Positions 8,776-15,878 of a stretch of 64,000 nt of DNA are shown one piece after another. Every line of letters begins with the position of its first letter. Positions within the stretch are counted from its first letter, which is position 1. The notes below the pieces were generated by a model. It saw only the letters and a list, made by a program, of their open reading frames with translations, was not told the DNA's origin and did no database searches. Source of the stretch: Bacteroidetes bacterium UBA7662 (GTDB lineage: Bacteria > Bacteroidota > Bacteroidia > UBA7662); NCBI GenBank assembly GCA_002483345.1, contig DLHS01000006.1, forward strand, positions 84,703 through 148,702, in the 5' to 3' direction. Both the position numbers and the translations under genes were made by a program.

Positions 8776-9069
8776 CTACCTCGCATAAATCAACTCCATT
8801 TCACGCTCCACCATCGGTTTGATGTGCTTCGACAGTCCGCCGGAGGAAACCAGATCAACCCTTGTTTTCAGCAATTGCTCCAGATCAAGCTGCATCTGGA
8901 TAAATCCCAGGCCAATTTTCTGAGAATAGTCCAGGTCTACTAAAATGTCGATATCGCTTTGCTCATCTGCCTCTCCCCTTGCATAGGAACCATAAACATA
9001 GGCTGCCAGAACCGGTCTGGTCCTGAAATAGTCCTGGATGGTTTCAATACTTTGGTGGTCGAGTTGCAT
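8776..9069 (-). CDS. MNT-type minimal nucleotidyltransferase
   Basis: 97 aa. The nucleotidyltransferase signature is GSYARGEADEQSDIDILVD: a GSx motif followed by the D-x-D metal pair. Proteins of this size are usually the antitoxin of MNT-HEPN pairs and AMPylate a HEPN RNase. No HEPN gene is found on either side, so it is an orphan here. A 57-bp gap separates it from the HTH gene upstream. Another MNT, fused to an HTH, lies at 29433. Confidence 0.8.
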   Translation of the reverse strand: MQLDHQSIETIQDYFRTRPVLAAYVYGSYARGEADEQSDIDILVDLDYSQKIGLGFIQMQLDLEQLLKTRVDLVSSGGLSKHIKPMVEREMELIYAR

Positions 9070-9126
9070 AAGGTAAAGATAGTCAATGATCCAATTTGCG
9101 CCGCAGCGCCTGCCCCTTGGCCTCCC

Positions 9127-9342
9127 TCACCCTTCCAGCTCCAGATGCCCGCAAACTTCTTTCAGCAGCTCACAAGGCTCTGCATGGATGGCCAGCGCGA
9201 TGAGGTAAAGCTCATCCGCCCGGAGTTTGGTGGCGGGGTTCAGGGTTAGTTCGCTGAGGCGGACTTTACTCAGGCCCGTTCTGCGTGATACTTCTGATTT
9301 GTTAACCGACCGCTTTGCCAGGTATTTGCCGAGTGGAGTCAT
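9127..9342 (-). CDS. Small helix-turn-helix (XRE-like) protein
   Basis: 71 aa covering little more than one HTH domain: LGKYLAKRSVNKSEVSRRTG then LSKVRLSELTLNPATKLRAD, the usual five-helix XRE arrangement. A likely DNA-binding regulator. It reads in the same direction as the MNT gene downstream, so the two may be linked. It also marks the left edge of the AT-rich block. DNA target unknown. Confidence 0.65.
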   Translation of the reverse strand: MTPLGKYLAKRSVNKSEVSRRTGLSKVRLSELTLNPATKLRADELYLIALAIHAEPCELLKEVCGHLELEG

Positions 9343-9476
9343 CTGATTTTAAGGTTTTTCTTATCCGAAGTTCACCTAAAAATGCCGGATGTTCATAAAT
9401 TCTGCATGAAATCCAAGACAACAAATGGGCTTCTGTCAAAGAAACGTACTTCGTTCTTCACTCCTAAAAGTTTAAA

Positions 9477-10298
9477 TTAGTCTACTTTTCGAAATGTTAA
9501 AAGCGTAATGCCTCCAAAATCTCCCAGTTTTACAGTTTGTTCAAGACCCAGAATATCCTCTGAAGACCCTTGTAGTACTGTAGAAAACCACCTCGAAAGT
9601 TCCGTCACAGTTTCATTATACTCAAGAGCATTGCTGTCAATTACTGCTACTTGTTCACTAATATAACGAGAATCAAAGCGAATTGGTAAAGGGTATTCTT
9701 TAATTCCGGTTACTTCACGAAATAATTTGGAGCACCAAGAATAATGAAACGTATGGTCCGCTTTCCATTTAATCATTACACTTGCTGAAATATTAAGGTT
9801 TACATAGTGCTTGGTTGTGCTTTCAATTGAAGTATCATACTTCGCTTTAAGAATAAAAATCCCTGCAAGTCCTAGTTCCAGTTTATGTGCCAATCTTGTA
9901 AAATGAGCTTTGGGCATAAGCAGGTTTGCTGCAAAGTGATTTGCAGCTATTTCAATTTTCTTACATTCTTGTTCGTTTAAATCCCCCTTAAAGGAAAGTG
10001 ACACACCTTTGGAAAGCTGAGCCTTGTGTGCAGAAATAAAAAAATGACCAAGTTCATGTGCTATTGTAAAACGTATCCGGCCAGATTCACTATGTTCAAG
10101 TAGGTCGGTATTAAGAATGATATAAAACTTCTTTGAATAATGTACCAATTGGCCTAGAAAATGATTGCCATAATTGTTCTTAATAAAAGAAATCCGTTTG
10201 GTTTTAACAATCTTTTCAAGGTCTACTCTTCCCCGGAAAAGGAAGCGATTACCTATTGATTCTGCTAATTCGGCAATATCGTCTAAGCTCTTATCCAT
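9477..10298 (-). CDS. ImmA/IrrE family metallopeptidase
   Basis: 273 aa. The zinc motif is HELGH (residues 81-85), followed after about 30 residues by a glutamate in IEIAANHFAANLLMP, the third ligand pattern of ImmA/IrrE proteases. A further roughly 110 C-terminal residues are of unknown function. Family members cut regulators, such as ImmR in ICEBs1 and DdrO in Deinococcus. It is the last gene of the minus-strand set sigma factor, small protein, protease; its start directly abuts the preceding stop. By inference it may cut the small protein or another repressor to switch on the neighbouring ubiquitin-like operon. Confidence 0.8.
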   Translation of the reverse strand: MDKSLDDIAELAESIGNRFLFRGRVDLEKIVKTKRISFIKNNYGNHFLGQLVHYSKKFYIILNTDLLEHSESGRIRFTIAHELGHFFISAHKAQLSKGVSLSFKGDLNEQECKKIEIAANHFAANLLMPKAHFTRLAHKLELGLAGIFILKAKYDTSIESTTKHYVNLNISASVMIKWKADHTFHYSWCSKLFREVTGIKEYPLPIRFDSRYISEQVAVIDSNALEYNETVTELSRWFSTVLQGSSEDILGLEQTVKLGDFGGITLLTFRKVD

Positions 10299-10634
10299 TT
10301 ATCCCTTCTTTATTTTTTTCTCAGCACTCTTAATGTCATTGATTATCTTTTGCTGAATCTCTTTTGGAAGTTCAGATGTTCCTTCTCTTGCAGCCATCGC
10401 AAAATTATCATTCTCTGGTTCTACGGAATTAAATTCTACCTTTTCATTAGGGTAAATGAAAGTGGGTTCTTGTAATTCTGCAGGTAGAATTACATCTGTT
10501 GCCCCAAAAATGCGTTCAAATTCCCTCACATCTTCAAAAGTTTCTGGAAAGAGGAATCCACCTGTTTTGAGGGATCTCTCTATCATCCTATTCTGTTGAT
10601 AATTTTCGGAATTATTGTTCGCTCTTTTTTTCAT
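10299..10634 (-). CDS. Small acidic/charged protein of unknown function, possible protease substrate
   Basis: 111 aa, no recognised domain, no signal or membrane segment. Lys/Asn/Gln-rich at both ends, with an acidic middle and a C-terminal helix rich in Lys and Glu. It lies 17 bp after the sigma factor gene and directly abuts the ImmA/IrrE protease gene. That position suits an anti-sigma-like or adaptor partner, but this is inference from order only. Confidence 0.55.
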   Translation of the reverse strand: MKKRANNNSENYQQNRMIERSLKTGGFLFPETFEDVREFERIFGATDVILPAELQEPTFIYPNEKVEFNSVEPENDNFAMAAREGTSELPKEIQQKIINDIKSAEKKIKKG

Positions 10635-10651
10635 GATTTTTGTTTATCGGT

Positions 10652-11323
10652 TTAAAAGCAATGTTTTTTAATTTTATCAAGTGTCCTCTTCTTAATCTGA
10701 CGGATATTAGCTGAGTTTGTAGTATGTAATTCACAGAGAAGACTCATTGCATTTGAACTAAGTTTTCGCGTTGGATCATTTATACAACCCTCATTCGCAT
10801 AAGTCTCTATAACATGTCTTTGCACCTCAGTTAAATTTTTCATTACCTCCCTTAATTTTAGACGAAACTCATTTGGGGTTTCAATGGGTTCTTCACCATA
10901 TAGGCTATCAAACAAATCATAATGCGTGTCTACCTGTCCTAATTCCAAGTCATCTATTGAAATCCAGTTTTTCTTTTTTGCATATTCCTTATTAAAACAG
11001 TTATTGGCTATTATGCCTAACCATGCTTTAAGAATGGCCTCGTGCTTTGTTGAGTCCGATTCCCTAGACAAGTCGAAATTTTTGATTTTGCGAAAAGCAC
11101 TAATAAAGGTCTGTTGAGTAATGTCTGTCGCTAACTCTCTTGAATCACTAAAATTAACGCACTTTTGAATTGCAATTTTATAGATATATCCTTTAAACTT
11201 CTGAAAGAAGTTGTTCTGAAATAATTGTAACTTCCTTAAGTCGACATCATTTTTCAACCCATCAACAATTTGTTGGCAGGTGAAGTTAATTTCTATAGGC
11301 TTCACTTTGGCAACTACCTGCAT
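10652..11323 (-). CDS. Sigma-70 family (ECF-like) RNA polymerase sigma factor
   Basis: 223 aa. A region-2-like segment lies near residues 50-90 (ATDITQQTFISAFRKIKNF) with ILKAWLGIIANNCF after it. A region-4-like C-terminal segment begins LTEVQRHVIETYANEG and ends in a helix-turn-helix-like lysine-rich tail. It would recruit RNA polymerase to specific promoters. It is transcribed divergently from the ubiquitin-like operon across 99 bp, and twin inverted TTGTCACGGTT motifs there are candidate -35 elements for both directions. First gene of the sigma/small protein/protease set. Confidence 0.75.
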   Translation of the reverse strand: MQVVAKVKPIEINFTCQQIVDGLKNDVDLRKLQLFQNNFFQKFKGYIYKIAIQKCVNFSDSRELATDITQQTFISAFRKIKNFDLSRESDSTKHEAILKAWLGIIANNCFNKEYAKKKNWISIDDLELGQVDTHYDLFDSLYGEEPIETPNEFRLKLREVMKNLTEVQRHVIETYANEGCINDPTRKLSSNAMSLLCELHTTNSANIRQIKKRTLDKIKKHCF

Positions 11324-11422
11324 TTTAAAAAACGTTTAATACAATAAATACTAAACCGTGACAAGGGATAGAGGCGCTACTTTGTCACGGTTATAGGTTC
11401 TATCAATAAACAAATTTCAAAA
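11324..11422. promoter_or_regulatory. Divergent control region with twin inverted TTGTCACGGTT elements
   Basis: Perfect 11-bp inverted arms, AACCGTGACAA at 11354-11364 and TTGTCACGGTT at 11382-11392, are separated by 17 bp. Each arm, read outward, starts with TTGTCACGGTT and lies 30 bp from the plus-strand start (11423) or 30 bp from the minus-strand start (11323). That symmetry fits two outward -35 elements of one alternative sigma factor, or one dimeric operator controlling both operons. Confidence 0.65.
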
Positions 11423-11740
11423 ATGGATACAAACAACAAGTCAGAATCAGGAGTGGAAGTCATTGATGTTGCTCTTTACACCAAGGAAGAAAGACCTGTC
11501 CCCCCAGGACATCATTACATTATAATGGTGGATAGACAGCAATTTAAAGTCCAATGCGAGTGTATGACAGGTAGAGAGATTTTAATCCTTGCCGGAAAAA
11601 CACCCCCTGAAAGATTTCAATTGAACCAACGTTTCAAAGGAGGTAAGGTAGTAAGGATTAATTATGACCAAAAAGTATGCTTTACAGAGCCAGGAATTGA
11701 AAAATTCATGACTATTCCATTGGATCAAACTGAAGGATAG
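11423..11740 (+). CDS. Multiubiquitin-type ubiquitin-like protein, single domain
   Basis: 105 aa with one multiubiquitin (PF14452-like) unit: HHYIIMVDRQQFKVQ, GREILILAGKTPPERF, FKGGKVVRINYD, and EPGIEKFMTIPL. The chain ends ...TEG, so a C-terminal glycine is present without processing. An E1 could adenylate it directly. Many relatives carry several domains in tandem; this has one. It is first in a four-gene operon with E2-like, JAB-E1 and DUF6527 genes. Its stop TAG shares its G with the GTG start of the next gene. Confidence 0.85.
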   Translation: MDTNNKSESGVEVIDVALYTKEERPVPPGHHYIIMVDRQQFKVQCECMTGREILILAGKTPPERFQLNQRFKGGKVVRINYDQKVCFTEPGIEKFMTIPLDQTEG

Positions 11741-12156
11741 TGAGAAGAGACTTTATCCTACCCGAAGAAGATCTTGTTTTTCTTGAAGGTCTGGGTCTAC
11801 CATGGGAGGCTGTCAATGACCAAGGAATGCAGTGGATAATCGTAAAAGATTACCCTGTTGTCTCTGGGTATGACTGCAAAACCGTTTCTGTTGCTGTAAA
11901 GATAGAAACCGGTTACCCACGAACCCAACTTGATATGGCATACTTTTATCCAGCCTTAAAACGCCTTGACAACAAGAATATTAATGCTGTATGCGGCCAA
12001 TCAATAGATGGGAAACAGTTTCAGCGTTGGTCTAGGCATAGAACGCCTCAAAATCCTTGGAGAGAGGGAATTGATGACCTTTCAACGCACTTTTCCTTAA
12101 TCAGCTTTTGGTTTGAACAAGAATTCATAAAACAACCCAATGGAATTGCAGCTTAG
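11740..12156 (+). CDS. E2-like (UBC-fold) protein, Prok-E2 family E type
   Basis: 138 aa, started at GTG (11740) overlapping the upstream stop by one base. The features DMAYFYPAL (residues 65-73) and FQRWSRHRTPQNPWREGIDD match the prokaryotic E2 family E layout. Only two cysteines are present, C46 and C85; C85 in the NAVCGQS loop is the better candidate for the thioester-forming residue. It would take the activated ubiquitin-like protein from the downstream E1 and pass it to a target. The E1 gene starts 17 bp before this stop, so coupling is tight. Confidence 0.8.
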   Translation: MRRDFILPEEDLVFLEGLGLPWEAVNDQGMQWIIVKDYPVVSGYDCKTVSVAVKIETGYPRTQLDMAYFYPALKRLDNKNINAVCGQSIDGKQFQRWSRHRTPQNPWREGIDDLSTHFSLISFWFEQEFIKQPNGIAA

Positions 12157-13531
12157 AATATCAGGGTTTCATTATGAAATCCTGAAACAACATTTGCTTC
12201 CAAACGATGGAAAGGAAGCCGTCGCGGTTGCTTTGTGCGGAAGATTCAGTGATACTGAAGCAGAAATATTATCTATTAATGACTTGACCCTGATTCCTCA
12301 TGATGAATGCTACAGTCGAGAAGGTGACATTTTACATTGGCCAACACAACGTATCCAGCACTATTTTGAAAGAATAGGAAAATCTAATCTTGCGATTTTA
12401 AAGATTCACAGTCACCCAGGGGGATTTGACAAATTCTCAAAAACGGATGATATTTCAGATTATGAGTTCTTTGATTCTGCTTTTGGGTGGGCTATAAATG
12501 ACAAACCCCACGCGAGTGCAGTAATGCTACCTGAAGGGAAAATATTCGGGCGATTTTTCTTTAATGATCTTCACCATGAACCAATTAAGAAAATAATGAT
12601 TGCTGGCGATACAATTCAGCAGTTTTCCGACCTTAAAAAAAAAAGGAATAGGGATTTTGCTTTAAGAACTATTCAGGCATTCGGTGAAATGACCTATCAG
12701 AGTTTAAGCGAATTGACTGTTGGCGTTATTGGCTGTTCTGGAACAGGGAGCCCGGTTATAGAACAACTTGTTAGGTTAGGAGTCGGTAAACTTATACTTG
12801 TTGATCCAGATATTGTCGAAAGCAAAAATCTCAACCGTATTTTGAATACAACAGCAGCGGATGCTAAGAAAGGAAAGCCAAAAGTACATGTTCTTGCAGA
12901 TGCAATTGAGAAAATTGGGCTAGGAACTGTTATTGTTGCTAAACAGATCAACTTATATGATGATATCGAAACACTAAGAGAACTAGCTAAATGTGATGCT
13001 CTATTTGGTTGCATGGATAGTGTAGATGGCCGTCATCTATTAAATCAGCTTGCTTCATTTTATCTTATCCCCTATTTTGACTTAGGTGTAAAACTCGAAG
13101 CGAATGGATTGGGTGGCATAGACCAAATATGTGGATCTGTTCATTACTTACAACCATTTAAATCATCTTTAGTAACACGCGGGGTTTACACAATGGAGGA
13201 TTTGAGAGCTTCTAGCCAGTTTAGAAAAAATCCCGCTGAATTTGGGAGTTTATTGAAAAATTCCTATATCAAAAACATTAATGTCAATAACCCCGCAGTA
13301 ATAAGTGTAAATATGCTGATTGCTAGCCATGCAGTAAATGAATTTCTCAATCGTATTCACCCCTATAAAGCAGAACTTCCATCTTGTTATGCAGCAAGTA
13401 CAATTGACGTTACAGAAGGTTACATTATCAATTCAAGCGAACCTGATTTCCCCCGGGATACTTATCTGGCAAAAAGATCAGGGCGCGGTGATATAATACC
13501 CTTCATTGAAATGTCTGAACTTACTATATGA
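12140..13531 (+). CDS. JAB deubiquitinase-E1 (ThiF) fusion protein
   Basis: 463 aa. The N-terminal JAB/JAMM domain (residues about 1-130) has glutamate E26 and H90-S-H92...S100-x-x-D103, the full metalloprotease set. The ThiF/E1 adenylation domain follows: nucleotide loop GVIGCSGTGS, LILVDPDIVE, NLNR, then the FGCMDSVDGR segment. One protein thus joins activation (ATP-dependent adenylation of the Ubl C terminus) and cleavage of Ubl conjugates. It overlaps both neighbours (17 bp upstream, 4 bp downstream), so stoichiometry is probably coupled. The E1 catalytic cysteine could not be assigned with confidence. Confidence 0.85.
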   Translation: MELQLRISGFHYEILKQHLLPNDGKEAVAVALCGRFSDTEAEILSINDLTLIPHDECYSREGDILHWPTQRIQHYFERIGKSNLAILKIHSHPGGFDKFSKTDDISDYEFFDSAFGWAINDKPHASAVMLPEGKIFGRFFFNDLHHEPIKKIMIAGDTIQQFSDLKKKRNRDFALRTIQAFGEMTYQSLSELTVGVIGCSGTGSPVIEQLVRLGVGKLILVDPDIVESKNLNRILNTTAADAKKGKPKVHVLADAIEKIGLGTVIVAKQINLYDDIETLRELAKCDALFGCMDSVDGRHLLNQLASFYLIPYFDLGVKLEANGLGGIDQICGSVHYLQPFKSSLVTRGVYTMEDLRASSQFRKNPAEFGSLLKNSYIKNINVNNPAVISVNMLIASHAVNEFLNRIHPYKAELPSCYAASTIDVTEGYIINSSEPDFPRDTYLAKRSGRGDIIPFIEMSELTI

Positions 13532-13857
13532 AGTGGTATCAAAAAATTATTACAAAGCTTATCCAGTGGCTTCAACCAAAATATAAGTATATTATGGTTG
13601 AAGATCTCCCTGAAAAAGTTTCTAGCAGAGTCATCTATATAATTGGCGGTAAGGCAAACCTCTGGCTTCTGGCTTTAAAATGCCCATGTGGTTGTCATAG
13701 TCTGATTCAACTGAATTTATTGAAAGATTCAAATCCGTGTTGGTCTTACAAGATTACCGCTATGAAAAGAATAAGTGTTTCACCATCAATCTGGAAAACG
13801 ACTGGATGTAAGAGTCATTTTTTTGTTCGCGAGAGTAAAATTATTTGGGTAAGATGA
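13528..13857 (+). CDS. DUF6527 family protein
   Basis: 109 aa with a cysteine-rich core, LKCPCGCHSLIQLNL, then a tryptophan-rich part, SVSPSIW, and GCKSHFFVRESKIIW at the end. The CPCGC and GC-SHFF motifs are those I associate with DUF6527, found beside bacterial E1/E2 genes. The Cys/His set suggests a bound zinc. Its start overlaps the E1 stop (ATGA). A role as a Ubl-processing or deconjugating factor is inference. Confidence 0.75.
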   Translation: MKWYQKIITKLIQWLQPKYKYIMVEDLPEKVSSRVIYIIGGKANLWLLALKCPCGCHSLIQLNLLKDSNPCWSYKITAMKRISVSPSIWKTTGCKSHFFVRESKIIWVR

Positions 13858-13861
13858 AATC

Positions 13862-14026
13862 TCCCTGTTTTTTGGTCTTCACATACACGACCTCCTGAAC
13901 ATCATGAAACTGCAAAACGACCTGCTGCGCAGCGTAAACAAAAAACTGAAAGATGAGCTGGAGGGCGTGAAAGAGCGGGTTTATGCTAAGTCTTGCAGGC
14001 GGCGGGTGCTGCCAACGGCTCCCTAA
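13862..14026 (+). pseudogene. GC-rich gene fragment at the operon/cassette boundary
   Basis: A short stretch with host-like codon use sits between two AT-rich blocks. From ATG 13904 it encodes 40 aa starting MKLQNDLLRSVNKKLKDELE and reaches TAA at 14024-14026. The frame also extends upstream without a methionine. It looks like the remnant of a chromosomal gene cut by insertion of the flanking DNA. A real small gene is possible. Confidence 0.3.
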
Positions 14027-14044
14027 ATCCTTCGATGTTCTGGG

Positions 14045-14683
14045 TCAACCTTCAAAAATAGCCCAAGATATATTTACTTGCTCCTCTGCCTTAGATCCGT
14101 CAATCTTTTCAATAATTGATTTTCTATGTGCGGCGCCACACATAAAAATTGCTGAATTGAAATGATTGTTGTTGCAATATGCGTATATATTCCGAATCAT
14201 GGAATTTTCGTAAGTATCAAGGTTTGTTCTAAATATTTTCTCCAAGTCATTACCATTTAAAATCTGGCTTTCTAATATTCGAATATCTTCCAAAAGATTG
14301 ATACTTTCTAAACTATTGAGGAATTTAAATCCATGCTCCTTGGCTAAAAACTTGAAATCATCAATCAATCGTTGTCTTTCTGCATTTTGACTAACTATTT
14401 TGTTTTTTCGATGAAGAGCATCAGAAAGACTATTTTCACATACATGAACATATTCGAAAAGGGCATTTGTCTGATAATATTTCTGGATTGCGGCTATTTC
14501 CAATTTCTTATGATATACTCCATATGTCAAAAATAAATAATTTTCATATTCAGAATAAGTTTCATTATCGGCTTCTAAAAAAATAACCTCTGGACTTATT
14601 CTCTGGATAATCTTATATAATTCTTCAGCGTTGCAGTTTCCAATCTCCTCATGGATTGTGCCAATGAAAGTAATAGTATGCAT
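14045..14683 (-). CDS. TraB/TIKI-like protein (tentative)
   Basis: 212 aa. It begins MHTITFIGTIHEEIGN, then ISPEVIFLEADNETY, and near the end FNSAIFMCGAAHRKSI. The GT-x-H start, the acidic LEAD and the late G-x-x-H follow the TraB/PrgY/GumN-TIKI superfamily pattern (possible metal-dependent hydrolases). AT-rich like its neighbours. It is the last of four minus-strand single genes. The superfamily call rests on motifs only. Confidence 0.45.
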   Translation of the reverse strand: MHTITFIGTIHEEIGNCNAEELYKIIQRISPEVIFLEADNETYSEYENYLFLTYGVYHKKLEIAAIQKYYQTNALFEYVHVCENSLSDALHRKNKIVSQNAERQRLIDDFKFLAKEHGFKFLNSLESINLLEDIRILESQILNGNDLEKIFRTNLDTYENSMIRNIYAYCNNNHFNSAIFMCGAAHRKSIIEKIDGSKAEEQVNISWAIFEG

Positions 14684-14992
14684 GAGAAATTATTTATTTT
14701 CTTAGGGCAAGTTACCTCCGTTCTGATTTTGCACAACGTCAAAATGCCTAAAAACTTCTGAAATGTAAAAAACAACTCTGAATGTGGCGTTAAGAGACTT
14801 TTCTTTACTCAATTGAAGTTTAATACAGTCTGTCGTTGCAAGCTAGCTGTACAAAGCTGAAAAATCATATCCCGCCAATAAACAACACTACGTTCAAAAG
14901 GCATCATATCAAAAGGTCAAAAATCAGAAACTAGTCCTTGGGAGAGGTTGTGCAACAGCTACCCGTATTATTCCTCGTGATTTTGTCTGCCG
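14684..14992. other. 309-bp AT-rich intergenic space
   Basis: No gene is seen. Near 14948-14966 the plus strand reads GTTGTGCAACAGCTACCC, and near 14723-14736 it reads TTTGCACAACGTC; these share a TTGTGCA/TGCACAA core. By position this should be a cassette junction, but I could not find a clear attC-like inverted repeat as at 15743 and 16855. Confidence 0.3.
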
Positions 14993-15724
14993 TCATTGCA
15001 ATTTCAGTCTTAAATAATAGAAGTCATTAGGCTTGGGTTGACCAGTTTCATTCATATACTTGTCAACCGCAGCAACTTTCAGAATTATTGAATTGTCTGT
15101 TTCCCAAACCAAGTCTTCCGGTGCCCATATTTGCTGATCAAGTTCCAGATACTTTGATAAAGAAATTGGCTCCGCTTGATTATTTTGGTTTCTGTCAATT
15201 CGCCAAACCTGGATACCATTTGGAACTCCTTCAAGCCCATAAGTCATAGATAAGTTGGCAATAAACTTATTAGCAGGTGAAATTGCTGGAGAACTCCAAA
15301 TTATTGTTTGTCTGCCTGTTCTTTTGTCGATAAGATAATATTCAATATGTTCCCAAAAACTACCCTTCACTATGTAGAATCCTATTTTTTCGAATTGTCC
15401 AACATAATAATATTGCCTCACTTCAGACTCATCAGTGTCTAATAGAGTGTCCGTAAATGACACAAAAGGATTCCAACCTTCCGCAATTGGTAATTTAACT
15501 TCCCCATTAACCTTTTTGTAGGTTGCTGTGTCATAAAGTATCCTATCCACGAAAAACTGTTTTGCTCTGTTAAAGTCGTCTATCGTCGCCTGCATAATCG
15601 AAAATTTCTGCAAACTGTCATTGTCAGCAGTCGTGTTTTCAGTCGAAAAACTGTCACACGGTTTTGAGTTTTGACTGCAGGAAATAAGTAAAATGATTAG
15701 TATGAATATAAGTTTTCGAGTCAT
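14993..15724 (-). CDS. Predicted lipoprotein of unknown function
   Basis: 243 aa. The signal peptide ends in a lipobox-like LLIS-C16, so export and lipid anchoring are likely. The remaining domain is beta-rich with several Trp/Tyr positions (EHIEYYLIDKRTGRQTIIW) and no recognised family. It starts 19 bp beyond a degenerate attC-like site, as expected for the first gene of a cassette. No function can be assigned. Confidence 0.6.
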   Translation of the reverse strand: MTRKLIFILIILLISCSQNSKPCDSFSTENTTADNDSLQKFSIMQATIDDFNRAKQFFVDRILYDTATYKKVNGEVKLPIAEGWNPFVSFTDTLLDTDESEVRQYYYVGQFEKIGFYIVKGSFWEHIEYYLIDKRTGRQTIIWSSPAISPANKFIANLSMTYGLEGVPNGIQVWRIDRNQNNQAEPISLSKYLELDQQIWAPEDLVWETDNSIILKVAAVDKYMNETGQPKPNDFYYLRLKLQ

Positions 15725-15742
15725 TTATAATGAGTAAAAGTG

Positions 15743-15867
15743 GCTTAGCGCTTGGCGAAGTGGGGGATTAGGAGCACCAAACTTGATTACAAGCACTATT
15801 TACTAAAGTACGAAAAGGTTTCAATTTAGCACTAAAACCCCCATTGCAGCCAAACACGTGCTAGTAG
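15743..15867 (-). repeat. attC-like imperfect inverted repeat, site 2
   Basis: On the plus strand the left arm is GGCTTAGCGCTTGGCGAAG then TGGGGG. The right arm is CCCCCATTGCAGCCAAACAC then GTGCTAGTAGC. The arms are imperfect complements with a spacer of about 60 bp, giving about 125 bp. Size, end boxes and position (12 bp after one gene stop, 19 bp before the next start) fit an integron attC site with degenerate R boxes (GCTTAGC and GCTAG instead of GCTAAC/GTTAGC). Confidence 0.5.
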
Positions 15868-15878
15868 CGCGGGTTCTT

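Noticed and set aside
14940..14970. Insertion-sequence terminus (GTTGTGCAACAG)
   Set aside because: No matching inverse end at a proper distance and no transposase are present.
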